Assembly (NCBI GenBank): GCA_910584345.1
Contig: CAJTZX010000012.1
Location: forward strand, 14,263 to 78,262
Direction of reading: 5' to 3'
Source of the DNA: an uncultured Eubacterium sp.
GTDB taxonomy: Bacteria > Bacillota > Clostridia > Lachnospirales > Lachnospiraceae
Length of the DNA stretch: 64,000 nt
Position numbers and translations under genes: made by a program. The stretch's first letter is position 1; the number at the start of each line of letters is the position of its first letter. The notes under the pieces were generated by a model. The model worked only from the letters and a program-made list of their open reading frames with translations, searched no databases and was not told the origin of the DNA. Of this stretch, positions 43,077-52,563 are shown piece after piece.

Positions 43077-43812
43077 TGGTATGGGGAATAGTATCAGCAG
43101 CATGCAGGATGCCATAGAGAGAATACAAAACGCTTCGGACGGTAATGCCTTTAAAACTGCGATTGGCGCTGTTAGAGCGTATATGAAAGATCTTGGTATG
43201 GATCTGCCGTCTTTGATGGAATTGGAAAGAAGGGCATATTATCTTTCAAATGAATATTCTCAAAAAGATACAAGAGAAAAGATAGAAGATGCTAAAAACA
43301 GAGTCGTAGAGTATTTGTTAGAAATGATGGATCGTTGTACGGGAGAAAAATTGCTTATTCAAGTGTTAGAGAATTTTTATCTGTTTCTGGAAAATCTTTT
43401 TGAAAGAGAACCGCATAAAAATGGAGGTATTCAAAAAAGTCAGTTGGAATGTTTAAAAATTAAAAATGAGTATGATGTCCAGCATTTACTGTATGCTTAT
43501 TTGAAGCCTTTGTATCCATTGGCACGTTTGGAAGTAAATGAGGATACAGGATATGGAACGGTTAGAGCGGATATTTTTCTGGATTCAGGCCATGTGATTG
43601 AAGTAAAATGTACAAGAAGTAGCATGACGCTGAAAAAATTAGTGGAAGAAATAGAGGCAGATATGATACATTACGGCGCTCAAAATATTTGTTTCTTTCT
43701 ATATGACAGAGAGAAAATCATTGAAAATCCTTTAAATTTTAAAATGAGTTATGAAGCTAAAATGAAGGAAAAAAAGATACATATTATTATTCATCAGTCT
43801 AAAATATTGTGA
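43069..43812 (+). CDS. PD-(D/E)XK nuclease-domain protein, partner of the ATPase
   Basis: A 247-residue protein. Residues 1-130 are helical with no known fold (SSMQDAIERIQNASDGNAFK). The last 110 residues contain a restriction-endonuclease-like core: LYPLARLEVNEDTGYGTV, then RADIFLDSGHVIEVKCTRSS, giving the Asp and Glu-x-Lys of the PD-(D/E)XK site, and EADMIHYGAQNICFFLYDRE as the supporting helix and strand. It overlaps the ATPase gene and has no other neighbour, so the two form a module. ATPase sensor plus nuclease effector is the usual composition of anti-phage systems. I do not recognise a named system with this pair. Confidence 0.78.
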   Translation: MFNGMGNSISSMQDAIERIQNASDGNAFKTAIGAVRAYMKDLGMDLPSLMELERRAYYLSNEYSQKDTREKIEDAKNRVVEYLLEMMDRCTGEKLLIQVLENFYLFLENLFEREPHKNGGIQKSQLECLKIKNEYDVQHLLYAYLKPLYPLARLEVNEDTGYGTVRADIFLDSGHVIEVKCTRSSMTLKKLVEEIEADMIHYGAQNICFFLYDREKIIENPLNFKMSYEAKMKEKKIHIIIHQSKIL

Positions 43813-43884
43813 TAGCAAAAATTCTTATCGTAGGCACCACTACGCTGCGCATATATGAATATTTGGGAGGACATCATAATTAAG

Positions 43885-43920
43885 AACGCATTTCAGAGTT
43901 TATGCTGAAATGCGTTTTCT
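43885..43920 (+). terminator. Terminator after the ATPase/nuclease pair
   Basis: A perfect 12-bp stem (AACGCATTTCAG at 43885-43896 and its complement at 43905-43916) followed by TTTT. Confidence 0.88.
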
Positions 43921-43939
43921 ATTTGTTTTTATAACATGA

Positions 43940-44302
43940 AGTATATTTTCTACGGTACATACGATGGAGCATGTGGTAGAAATTGTAGCAAGTCAGGAAC
44001 AAAAGCTGAGCCAGACCGGTACCTGTTTTGAAACGGTAAGCAAAGGCATCCGGGAATCGCTGGGAAAAATGGAGCATATTCAGCAGCAGTCCGGTGTATT
44101 AGACGAAGCAAGAAACCAGATGATGAATATGATAACATCTTTATCTGCCATATCCGAAGAAAATGCGGCGGCAAGCGAAGAAACAGCGTCTTCTACAGCA
44201 CAGTTGAATGAACGGGTGAAACAGATGACAAAAGAAGCTGCGGTCTTAAAAGAACTTGCAGCAGATTTGGAAAGCCAGGTTGGAATGTTCAAAATGCAGT
44301 AA
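43940..44302 (+). pseudogene. Methyl-accepting chemotaxis protein, C-terminal fragment
   Basis: An open frame after a TGA at 43937-43939 reads STVHTMEHVVEIVASQEQKL, then a helix leading to LSAISEENAAASEETASSTA, QLNERVKQM and a stop at 44300-44302. That Ser-Ala-Ile-Ser-Glu-Glu-Asn block is the methylation-helix region near the end of chemoreceptors. The sensor, membrane helices, HAMP domain and hairpin tip are all missing. An ATG at 43964 exists but has no ribosome-binding site. It lies between two terminators. Confidence 0.8.
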
Positions 44303-44308
44303 ATAAAT

Positions 44309-44340
44309 AAAACGGATAGCTGTTGGCAGTTATCCGTTTT
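44309..44340. terminator. Bidirectional terminator
   Basis: AAAACGGATA (44309-44318) and TATCCGTTTT (44331-44340) form a symmetric stem with A's before and T's after, between the converging chemoreceptor fragment and the YesN-type regulator. It overlaps the regulator's last codons. Confidence 0.75.
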
Positions 44341-45862
44341 TACGATACTCAGCAGGACTCACGCCCACATATTTTTTAAACTTTTTATGAAAATAATCCA
44401 CATTCGAATATCCGACAAGCTGTGCGACTTCATATACTTTGTACTGTTCACTGCTTAGCAGTTCTTTCGACTGTTCAATTCGCAATTCGTCGATATAAGC
44501 ATTGAAATTTTTCCCGGTTGCCTTGCTGAAAATTTTTCCAAGATAAGAGCTGTTGTAACCAAACAGTTCCGCGATAGTGCCGAGCTTTAAATTTTCCTGG
44601 TAATGGTGGCTGATATAGTCTAAAATGCCGTCCATAACGCTTTCTCTGGTAGGAGAACCAATCGTATTTGTGCACATTTCAAACTGCACCATAAAAAACT
44701 GCAGAATCTCATATAAGTAATATTTTTCTTCCACGGTACTGATAATGGCTGCATTGCTTGGCAGAGGAATATCCATGCTTCCATAGGTGCGACTGATGAC
44801 AGCTTTTACCTGAATCATAATATCTGCCAGATAATGTTTTAAAATGGATACCTCTTCATCAGCATAGTAAAGGTCTGTTTTTATTTTCATCAGCTGTTCT
44901 TGAATCATGCGGCGGTTACCGGTCTGTATATAATCTGCGATCCGCTGTGCATACCGGGATTCCATATCTGTACTGTTTATATTTTCTTCATAATCCTGCG
45001 GGATATCCTGATAACCAAGCACATGCTGATTGTAGCTGCAGAAAAATCTCCGTTTCATCAAAAGGCTCGCGTCTTCAAACGAACGATGGATATGTTCTAC
45101 CGAATATACCGGACGGCCATAAGTCAGAAACAGGGAATCTAATGGAGAACCTTTCTGCGGCTGGCTGATATGGCGGGATACAAGCTCCTGAAAACGTTTT
45201 AAGGCAAAGTTGCCTTTTAATAAAATGACATCCTGACGATTTAATACAATATGATCCAGTGAATTATGGTTTTTATTCGCAAGACGCAAAATGTCTGCAA
45301 AATCCCACGCAGTCCGAAACGATTCCTGATTATAATTTGTATAAAGCACGATCTGATAGACAGGAGATTCCAAAATCAGATCGTGATAGTCCAGATAGAG
45401 GTAATCTGCCTGATTCAGAATAATTTCGGACAAAATGGATTCTCTGGCTTTATCACGGTAGACGATTAGCTTTTTCTTTTGTTCCTGCTCCTGTTCCAGA
45501 GCTTCTTTGGATTCCAATACGGCGTGCAGCAGCTCGTCTTCGTCAATCGGTTTTGTTAAATAGCAGGTAACGCCATAGCGGATGGCTTCTTTGGCGTAGG
45601 CAAAATCTGAGTAGCCGCTTATAATAATATATTTTCCTGAAAATCCTTGTTCCAAAGAAGCTTTGACGACTTCCAGGCCGCTTAGCCTTGGCATACGGAT
45701 ATCCATAAGCACTACGTCCGGCTGGAGCTTTAAGATTTGTTCCAAGGTATCCGGGCCGTTTTTGCCTTCTCCGCAGATAACAAAGCCGAGCGACTGCCAG
45801 TCCAGCAAATATCGGATGCCTTCACGGACATCGATTTCATCATCAGCAATAAACAGTTTCAT
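44330..45862 (-). CDS. YesN-type AraC-family response regulator
   Basis: A 510-residue regulator. The N-terminal receiver domain (LFIADDEIDVREGIRYLLDW) has phospho-acceptor Asp in DVVLMDIRMPRLSG and conserved Lys in YLTKPIDED. A long variable middle region leads to a C-terminal AraC helix-turn-helix pair (NLKLGTIAELFGYNSSYLGK and VAQLVGYSNVDYFHKKFKKY, ending GVSPAEYRKNG). It overlaps the kinase stop (ATGA) and is expressed with it. The divergent GH31/GH3 genes are the likely targets, with a candidate operator at 47826-47866. Confidence 0.92.
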   Translation of the reverse strand: MKLFIADDEIDVREGIRYLLDWQSLGFVICGEGKNGPDTLEQILKLQPDVVLMDIRMPRLSGLEVVKASLEQGFSGKYIIISGYSDFAYAKEAIRYGVTCYLTKPIDEDELLHAVLESKEALEQEQEQKKKLIVYRDKARESILSEIILNQADYLYLDYHDLILESPVYQIVLYTNYNQESFRTAWDFADILRLANKNHNSLDHIVLNRQDVILLKGNFALKRFQELVSRHISQPQKGSPLDSLFLTYGRPVYSVEHIHRSFEDASLLMKRRFFCSYNQHVLGYQDIPQDYEENINSTDMESRYAQRIADYIQTGNRRMIQEQLMKIKTDLYYADEEVSILKHYLADIMIQVKAVISRTYGSMDIPLPSNAAIISTVEEKYYLYEILQFFMVQFEMCTNTIGSPTRESVMDGILDYISHHYQENLKLGTIAELFGYNSSYLGKIFSKATGKNFNAYIDELRIEQSKELLSSEQYKVYEVAQLVGYSNVDYFHKKFKKYVGVSPAEYRKNG

Positions 45863-47655
45863 ACATGATCTCCTCTGAATGTTGGTGGTTGTGCAGGCAG
45901 AATCAGTGTGACTGCCGTACCAAACCCGGGTTTGCTTTGTACCCGGATCCCGTAAGTATCACCATAATACAGCTGAATACGGTGATAAATGTTAAATAAC
46001 CCGATGCTTTTGGATGAATCTTCGGGATGGTTACGCATATTTTGCTGCATATGGTCTATTTCTTCTAAAGTCATACCGCGTCCGTTATCAAAAATAACAA
46101 TATGCAGGTTATTTTCCTGTGTCAGAATATGACTAATAATACGACCGTTTTCTTCTACTTCTTCCAGGCCATGTAACACAGCATTTTCTACAACAGGCTG
46201 TAAGAGCAGCGGAAAGATCGAATATTCTTCCAGATCCATCGGCGTTCGTATTTTCAGGGAATAGTTTACCCTGTCATGAAAACGCAGTTTTTGGATGGCA
46301 AGGTACGTTTGTATATAATCCAGCTCTTTTTGCAGAGTCGTAAAAGACGTAGCTGTATTTTGAAGTACATAGCGCATGGATTTGCCCAGCAGCTTGATCG
46401 CGTTTGCAACTTCCAGACAGCCGGCTTTAATAGAGCGCATACGGATCGTTTCCAGTGTATTATATAAAAAATGTGGATTGATCTGGCTGGAGAGCATTTT
46501 AAACTCCATTTTCTGCTGTTGGTTTTCCAGTTGTTGGGCACGGATTTGCGCTTCATAAATGGACGCTTCTTTGTGCAGGATATCCTGAATCATAATATTT
46601 AAATCCGCAAAAGCATCCGAAATCTCATCTTCCCCCGGAAAAGAGTCAATCACGTGGTAATTGCCAAGACTCGCATTGTGCATGGCTTCACGTAATGCAA
46701 TGACCCGTCGGCTGAAATAATGCGAAAACAGAAAAATAAACATACTTGTCGCAAATAAGATCAGCAGTAGGATAGACAGATACATATATGTAATTTTTCG
46801 TATATAGGCGTACCCACTGCTATTAATAGAAGCAATATAAAACAGATCACGGGAATACGAAGACAACAAAGGGGAGACGCAGCCGATCATTTTTTCATCC
46901 AGTTCAACCGTACCGGTATAAGTACGGTTTGTACCAGGAGCATAGGAAGTAATCAAATCATATTCTGGCTGTGTCCGGCTGCTTCGGTAAAAAATGCCTT
47001 CATCATTCAGCCACATTACAGTGTACAGGCTGCTGCCTTCGATACGGTTTTTCATATGATTATTGCTAAGGGTCATATTTAGGATGGCATAACTTTTTTG
47101 CTTTGGTAAAAAAATCCGTGAATACAGGCACAATGCCGTAATATCATTTCCAAAATCGTCGGATACGGTTGTGATGCTCCAAAACGGAGAAGCAGAGGCA
47201 GAGGCACGTAGGAACCAGTCTTGCTTTTGCATTTCATCCGTTATATGATGAAGCTGTGCGCTTTCCGGAATCGTATGGTTATAAGTATAAACATGTATCT
47301 GCTGGATGGATACATCTTGTGATAACAGATCATAAAAGCCGGTATAATTTTTTAAAGCCAGAGCAGTCTCAGGCGCAGAATCATAATCCGTGGACAAAAG
47401 TTCTATCAAAGCTTCATCTTTTGCCAGTGATCTGGAATGGTTATAAATGGTTGAAGTAATATCCAGCAGCAGAGATTTTGCACGCAGATTATCCGCATAT
47501 GCTACATCCTTGTAATGATCCAGCAGCAGGGAACGTGAGCTGAAAACCAGATAGCTGCCGATAATAGCGACCGGTATCAATATGGCGATCAGGTATATGA
47601 GATAAAGCTGTTTCTGCACTTTTATTTTACTGAATAAATGTTTATTTCCTGTCAT
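45859..47655 (-). CDS. YesM-type sensor histidine kinase
   Basis: A 598-residue kinase. It has an N-terminal transmembrane helix (LYLIYLIAILIPVAIIGSYL), an extracytoplasmic dCache-like domain of about 260 residues, a second helix (YMYLSILLLILFATSMFIFL), HAMP, and a HisKA_7TM/YesM catalytic domain with the phospho-acceptor His in SSQINPHFLYNTLETIRM. The ATPase has LLLQPVVENAVLHGL and IVIFDNGRGMT. GGAGAACCA precedes the start. Family members sense extracellular oligosaccharides or their binding proteins and work with YesN regulators. Confidence 0.92.
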   Translation of the reverse strand: MTGNKHLFSKIKVQKQLYLIYLIAILIPVAIIGSYLVFSSRSLLLDHYKDVAYADNLRAKSLLLDITSTIYNHSRSLAKDEALIELLSTDYDSAPETALALKNYTGFYDLLSQDVSIQQIHVYTYNHTIPESAQLHHITDEMQKQDWFLRASASASPFWSITTVSDDFGNDITALCLYSRIFLPKQKSYAILNMTLSNNHMKNRIEGSSLYTVMWLNDEGIFYRSSRTQPEYDLITSYAPGTNRTYTGTVELDEKMIGCVSPLLSSYSRDLFYIASINSSGYAYIRKITYMYLSILLLILFATSMFIFLFSHYFSRRVIALREAMHNASLGNYHVIDSFPGEDEISDAFADLNIMIQDILHKEASIYEAQIRAQQLENQQQKMEFKMLSSQINPHFLYNTLETIRMRSIKAGCLEVANAIKLLGKSMRYVLQNTATSFTTLQKELDYIQTYLAIQKLRFHDRVNYSLKIRTPMDLEEYSIFPLLLQPVVENAVLHGLEEVEENGRIISHILTQENNLHIVIFDNGRGMTLEEIDHMQQNMRNHPEDSSKSIGLFNIYHRIQLYYGDTYGIRVQSKPGFGTAVTLILPAQPPTFRGDHV

Positions 47656-47825
47656 TGGTTCTCCTGGAATGGAAATTTATTTGGATTCTGAATTTAAGTA
47701 TATTATATCGGCGCACAAAAAGGAAGGTATAAACTAAGAAAAAAATCTGGTAGTTATTCGTGCAAAAATATAGTAAAAATTAGTGATCTGCCCAAAATAG
47801 CGGAAAGATACGGAACAAAACGGTG

Positions 47826-47875
47826 GCAATGATGGAATTTTTATAGTAGCATGTTAGTATCATTGCGGCTATAAT
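47826..47875 (+). promoter_or_regulatory. Candidate operator and promoter of the GH31 gene
   Basis: An 8-bp inverted repeat, GCAATGAT (47826-47833) and ATCATTGC (47859-47866), is followed by a perfect TATAAT at 47870-47875. The -35 position has TAGCAT, which is very weak. A strong -10 with no -35 and a symmetric site just upstream suggests positive control, most likely by the divergently encoded YesN regulator. The intergenic region is 264 bp. Confidence 0.5.
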
Positions 47876-47918
47876 GAATCCATCATAGAATATATTTAAG
47901 TAAACGGAGGAATATCAC

Positions 47919-50222
47919 ATGCTATTTGGAAACGGATGCTGGTTACAGAAAGAAGGCTGCGGGTGCTTCGCGCCGCAGGAAGTATATTTTGTCAAAAAAA
48001 CGGAAGATCAGGTTACGATTTGTGCGCCGACGACAAAAATTAAGGATCGTGGAGATACGTTGGGAGGCATTAATCTGACGATTGAAATTACTTCGCCAAT
48101 GCCAGAAGTAATTCATGTTAGGACAAGCCACCATTTGGGCGTAAAAAAAAGCGGGCCGCAGTTTGAACTGGCAGGCATCAAAAATGAACCGCTAAAAATA
48201 GAAGAGGATGAGAAAAAAATACGGATCATTTCCGGCAGTATGTCTCTTGTGATTACAAAAGAGACATGGAGCATGAGCTATGAGCGTGACGGGCAGGTCC
48301 TTACATCCAGCAGCGGACGCAGTCTTGCATATATGAAAACAGATTGGAAAGGATATGCTTATGATAATTTATCCGTTGGGGAGTTAGTGTATGGCATGGG
48401 AGAACGGTTTACATCCTTTGTGAAAAACGGGCAGAGTGTGGATATTTGGAATGAAGATGGTGGTACGAGTACCTACCAGTCCTATAAAAATATACCTTTT
48501 TATATGACGAATAAAGGATATGGCGTATTCGTAAACCATCCGGAAAAAGTATCGTTTGAAGCAGGCACCGAGCAAGTATCAAAAGTACAGTTCAGTGTGC
48601 CGGGAGAGAGCCTGGATTATTTCTTCATTAACGGTCCTTCTATGAAAGAAGTGCTGATGCGCTATACGGATCTAACGGGAAAACCTGCATTGCCGCCGCA
48701 GTGGACTTATGGATTGTGGCTGTCTACGTCGTTTACGACAAATTATGATGAAGAAACGGTGATGAGTTTTATTGATGGTATGGCAGAACGGGGCATTCCG
48801 CTGCAGGTATTTCATTTCGACTGTTTTTGGATGAAGGAATTTCATTGGAGCGATTTTGTCTGGGATAACCGTGTATTTCCGGATCCGGCCGGGATGCTGC
48901 AGCGGATCCATCAAAAAAACCTGAAAGTCTGCGTATGGATCAATCCATATATCGGACAGGAGTCTTGCCTGTTTGCAGAAGGAATGGAACATGGATATTT
49001 TGTAAAACGTACGAATGGGGACGTCTGGCAGTGGGATATGTGGCAGCCGGGGATGGCGCTTGTGGATTTTACAAACAAAGATGCATGGAACTGGTACCAG
49101 GAAAAACTAGAAGCGCTGCTGGATATGGGTGTAGACTGCTTTAAGACAGATTTCGGCGAGAGGATTCCAACAGAAGGTATTGTATACAGTAATGGAGCAG
49201 ATCCGCAGAAAATGCATAATTTTTATACTTATTTATACAATCAGTGTGTGTTTGAGCTGCTTGAGCGGAAAAAAGGAGAGGGAGAAGCTGTCTTGTTTGC
49301 AAGGTCTGCTACGGCCGGGGGACAGAAATTCCCGGTTCATTGGGGCGGAGACTGCTGGTCAACGTATGAGGCAATGGCAGAAAGCCTTCGCGGAGGACTG
49401 TCGCTTACGATGTCTGGATTTGGATATTGGAGCCATGATATTGGCGGATTTGAAAGTACTTCTACTGAAGATGTATATAAACGCTGGGCTGCTTTTGGAC
49501 TGCTCTCTTCGCACAGCCGTCTGCATGGAAGCCATTCTTATCGGGTACCTTGGGCGTATGATGAAGGAGCTGTTGATGTCGTACGTTTCTTCACGAAATT
49601 AAAAATATCACTTCTTCCTTATTTGTACAGCGCTTCGATAGACACTTCCCGTACAGGTGTTCCACTTATGCGCAGTATGGTGCTGGAATATCAAAATGAT
49701 CCTTCTTGTTGTTATCTGGACAGGCAATATATGTTGGGAGACAGTTTGCTGGTAGCTCCGATATTCAACGATCAGGGCATGGCAGAGTACTATCTTCCGG
49801 CAGGCAGATGGACAAATTATCTGACCGGACAAGAAGCAGCAGGCGGCTGCTGGCGCAGAGAGCAGCATGGATATTTGTCTATTCCGCTGCTGGTGCGTGA
49901 AAATACCATCGTGCCGACAACGACACGGACAGACAGTGCAGACGCATCCTATGCAGAGCATTTGCTTTTAAAAGTATATTGTCTGCAGGAACAGGCACAG
50001 ACGCAGGTATGGCAGGGGCAGGAAAAAGTATTGGATATTACAGTACAAAAGAACGGAAATGATGTAGTTGTGCATTCGCAGTCAAAGCATGAATATAAGC
50101 TGCAGTTTGTAAATTGTACAATTGTTCGTGCAGATGGCGTACAAGGGGAAGTGGTCAGAGAAGGTGCGGACAGTATTGTGACAATTGCGGATGAGACACA
50201 GGAAATAAAAATCCGGCTGTAA
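47919..50222 (+). CDS. GH31 alpha-xylosidase (YicI-like)
   Basis: A 767-residue cytoplasmic family 31 enzyme. The start LFGNGCWLQKEGCGCFAPQE and the barrel opening GLWLSTSFTTNYDEETVMSF are typical of YicI-type alpha-xylosidases. The nucleophile Asp is about 411 in CFKTDFGERIP and the acid/base Asp about 478 in HWGGDCWSTYEAM. PLQVFHFDCFWMKEF carries the Phe/Trp residues that favour xylose over glucose. It would remove xylose branches from xyloglucan oligosaccharides or isoprimeverose. CGGAGGAA precedes ATG 47919. No signal peptide is present, so substrates must be imported. Confidence 0.92.
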   Translation: MLFGNGCWLQKEGCGCFAPQEVYFVKKTEDQVTICAPTTKIKDRGDTLGGINLTIEITSPMPEVIHVRTSHHLGVKKSGPQFELAGIKNEPLKIEEDEKKIRIISGSMSLVITKETWSMSYERDGQVLTSSSGRSLAYMKTDWKGYAYDNLSVGELVYGMGERFTSFVKNGQSVDIWNEDGGTSTYQSYKNIPFYMTNKGYGVFVNHPEKVSFEAGTEQVSKVQFSVPGESLDYFFINGPSMKEVLMRYTDLTGKPALPPQWTYGLWLSTSFTTNYDEETVMSFIDGMAERGIPLQVFHFDCFWMKEFHWSDFVWDNRVFPDPAGMLQRIHQKNLKVCVWINPYIGQESCLFAEGMEHGYFVKRTNGDVWQWDMWQPGMALVDFTNKDAWNWYQEKLEALLDMGVDCFKTDFGERIPTEGIVYSNGADPQKMHNFYTYLYNQCVFELLERKKGEGEAVLFARSATAGGQKFPVHWGGDCWSTYEAMAESLRGGLSLTMSGFGYWSHDIGGFESTSTEDVYKRWAAFGLLSSHSRLHGSHSYRVPWAYDEGAVDVVRFFTKLKISLLPYLYSASIDTSRTGVPLMRSMVLEYQNDPSCCYLDRQYMLGDSLLVAPIFNDQGMAEYYLPAGRWTNYLTGQEAAGGCWRREQHGYLSIPLLVRENTIVPTTTRTDSADASYAEHLLLKVYCLQEQAQTQVWQGQEKVLDITVQKNGNDVVVHSQSKHEYKLQFVNCTIVRADGVQGEVVREGADSIVTIADETQEIKIRL

Positions 50223-50363
50223 CGCAAATGATAAGTTATGGATAGCTAAATTTATTTTTGGTTATGCTCCTTAAGAATTAGAGGGGTGTAACCAAAATTT
50301 CTGTAAGACAAATTAGTTGTATCCGCAGTTACGTTTGAACAAATAGAAATGGGGAAGATTTTC

Positions 50364-52484
50364 ATGAAGGATGAAAAAAATAATAATACAAATACAAGGA
50401 ATGAGGAAATGAAGCAATATGCGCAACATCTGCTGAGTAAGCTGACGCTGGAAGAAAAAATAGGGATGATTCATGGAGCACAGCTGTTTCAGACAGCGGG
50501 TGTAAAACGGCTTGGCATTCCTCCATTAAAAATGTCAGATGGCCCGATGGGAGTCCGCCAGGAGTTTTTTCCGTCAGAATGGAAAGCTGTTGGAAATCAG
50601 GATGATTTTGTAACATATCTGCCCTGCAACAGTGCCGTTGCTTCTTCTTGGAACCGAAACATCGCATATGAGGTCGGAAGCGTACTTGGCGAAGAGGCAA
50701 GAGGGCGCGGAAAGGATATTATTCTTGGACCTGGCGTCAATATGAAGCGAAGCCCGTTGTGCGGGCGTAATTTTGAATATTTCAGCGAAGACCCGTACCT
50801 AGCCGGAGAGCTTGCGGCGGCTTATATCCGAGGGGTTCAAAACTGGGATGTGGCAGCCTGTGTGAAGCATTTTGCTGCAAACAATCAGGAGACACAGCGG
50901 CTATGGGTGGATGTGGAAATCGATGAAGAGTCTTTACGTGAGATTTATTTTCCGGCATTTTATGACGCCGTAAAAAAAGGCGGCGTATTTACTGTGATGG
51001 GAGCTTATAACAAAGTATATGGAGAGCATAGCTGCCAAAGTGAATTCTTGTTAAATGAGGTGCTTCGCAAAGAGTGGGGATTTGATGGAGTCATTATTTC
51101 CGATTGGGGCGGTGTGCACGACACAGAAGCGGCAGCACGTTCCCAGCTGGATATTGAAATGTCAGTTACAAATGATTTTGATGATTATTATATGGCAAAT
51201 CCGCTTTTGGAAAAAATAAAAGCCGGAGAAATCAGCATCGAAACAGTGGATCAGAAAGTGGAAAGAATTCTTATCCTGATGCAAAAGCTTAAGATGATCC
51301 ATAAAGAAGCAGTCGGAGAGAGAAAGTCCGGCGCGTATAATACGCCACAGCACCGTAAGACTGCATTGGAAGCGGCAAGAGAATCGGTTGTGCTGCTGAA
51401 AAATGAAAGGCAAATACTTCCAATCAAAAAAGAAAAACAAACACGAATACTGCTAATAGGAGAAAACGCCAGACAGCTTCATGCAAACGGCGGCGGCAGC
51501 GCTGAAATCAAAGCATTGTATGAGATATCCCCTCTGATGGGCATGAAAAGTCAGTTGGGAGGAAATGCCGAAATTGCTTTTGTACAAGGGTACTGCGGCG
51601 ACCAAACGAAACAGGAGCAGCAGGAGACGAATTGGCAGGAGAAAAGTCTGGAAAACGGCGGAGGTTCTATGATACAGCACCAGAATCCCAAGCTGACAGA
51701 AAAGCGGAGAAAGCTGCGTGAAGAAGCGCTGCGGCTTGCAGCAGACTATGATACGGTTATTTTTGTTGGCGGATTAGATCATACGCATGATTGTGAAGGA
51801 AATGACCGCCCGGATATGAAGCTGCCGTATGAACAGGATCTTCTGATTCAGAAGCTATTGGAAGTTCGTAAAGATCTGATTATTGTGATGCTGGCCGGAA
51901 GTCCGGTAGAAATGAAAAGCTGGATCCATCAGGCAGATACGGTTGTCTGGAGCTGGTATGCAGGCATGGAAGGCGGAAACGCACTGGCAGAGGTATTACT
52001 TGGCAAAGTAAATCCATCCGGAAAGCTGCCGGAGACATTTTATAAAACACACAGGGATTGTTCTGCACATGCAGTCGGTACGTTTGCAGAGACGACAAGC
52101 GTCGCATACCGGGAAGGCAGTTATGTCGGATACCGTTATCAGGATAAGTATCAGGTAGAACCGGAGTTTTGTTTTGGACATGGGCTGTCTTACACAACGT
52201 TTGTGTATGCAGATGCGAGACTGGATACGGAAAATCAAAAGGTCTGCTGCACAGTAGAAAATACGGGAAATTATGATGGCAGCGAAGTGGTACAGGTATA
52301 TGTGCGTACAGAAGGGTCGAAGTTTTTCCAGGAGCTGAAAGGATTTGAAAAAGTCTTTGTGAAAGCAGGAGAAAAAGAGGAGGTCGCGATTGTGATGGAG
52401 CGGATAGATAAGGATGCGGTGTATTGTATTGGCAGCTCTTCCAGGGATATACGTCTGATGGTGAGTTGGGAGGAAGGTTGTTGA
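50364..52484 (+). CDS. GH3 beta-glucosidase
   Basis: A 706-residue cytoplasmic family 3 enzyme. It begins with LLSKLTLEEKIGMIHGAQLF, continues with KMSDGPMGVRQE and CVKHFAANNQET (the lysine-histidine pair of the active site), and has the nucleophile Asp about 247 in GVIISDWGGVHDTEAA. The second alpha/beta domain includes ILLIGENARQLHANGGGSAE, and a fibronectin-III-like C-terminus begins near EVVQVYVRTEGSK. I use ATG 50364 because GGGGAAGA lies just before it; ATG 50349 lacks one. It would cleave beta-glucosyl ends of cello- or xyloglucan oligosaccharides after the alpha-xylosidase. The gap to GH31 is about 140 bp with no terminator, so they are probably co-expressed. Confidence 0.92.
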   Translation: MKDEKNNNTNTRNEEMKQYAQHLLSKLTLEEKIGMIHGAQLFQTAGVKRLGIPPLKMSDGPMGVRQEFFPSEWKAVGNQDDFVTYLPCNSAVASSWNRNIAYEVGSVLGEEARGRGKDIILGPGVNMKRSPLCGRNFEYFSEDPYLAGELAAAYIRGVQNWDVAACVKHFAANNQETQRLWVDVEIDEESLREIYFPAFYDAVKKGGVFTVMGAYNKVYGEHSCQSEFLLNEVLRKEWGFDGVIISDWGGVHDTEAAARSQLDIEMSVTNDFDDYYMANPLLEKIKAGEISIETVDQKVERILILMQKLKMIHKEAVGERKSGAYNTPQHRKTALEAARESVVLLKNERQILPIKKEKQTRILLIGENARQLHANGGGSAEIKALYEISPLMGMKSQLGGNAEIAFVQGYCGDQTKQEQQETNWQEKSLENGGGSMIQHQNPKLTEKRRKLREEALRLAADYDTVIFVGGLDHTHDCEGNDRPDMKLPYEQDLLIQKLLEVRKDLIIVMLAGSPVEMKSWIHQADTVVWSWYAGMEGGNALAEVLLGKVNPSGKLPETFYKTHRDCSAHAVGTFAETTSVAYREGSYVGYRYQDKYQVEPEFCFGHGLSYTTFVYADARLDTENQKVCCTVENTGNYDGSEVVQVYVRTEGSKFFQELKGFEKVFVKAGEKEEVAIVMERIDKDAVYCIGSSSRDIRLMVSWEEGC

Positions 52485-52563
52485 TTGCAGGATGATTGAT
52501 TTTTATTTGTAGATTGGATGTGGAGCATTCCATAGAGATATGGTAATGAACGCATAAATAGGG

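Noticed and set aside
43951..43966. Similarity of TACGGTACATACGATGG to the repeat at 35176
   Set aside because: The shared stretch is only about 10 bp and the flanks do not align.
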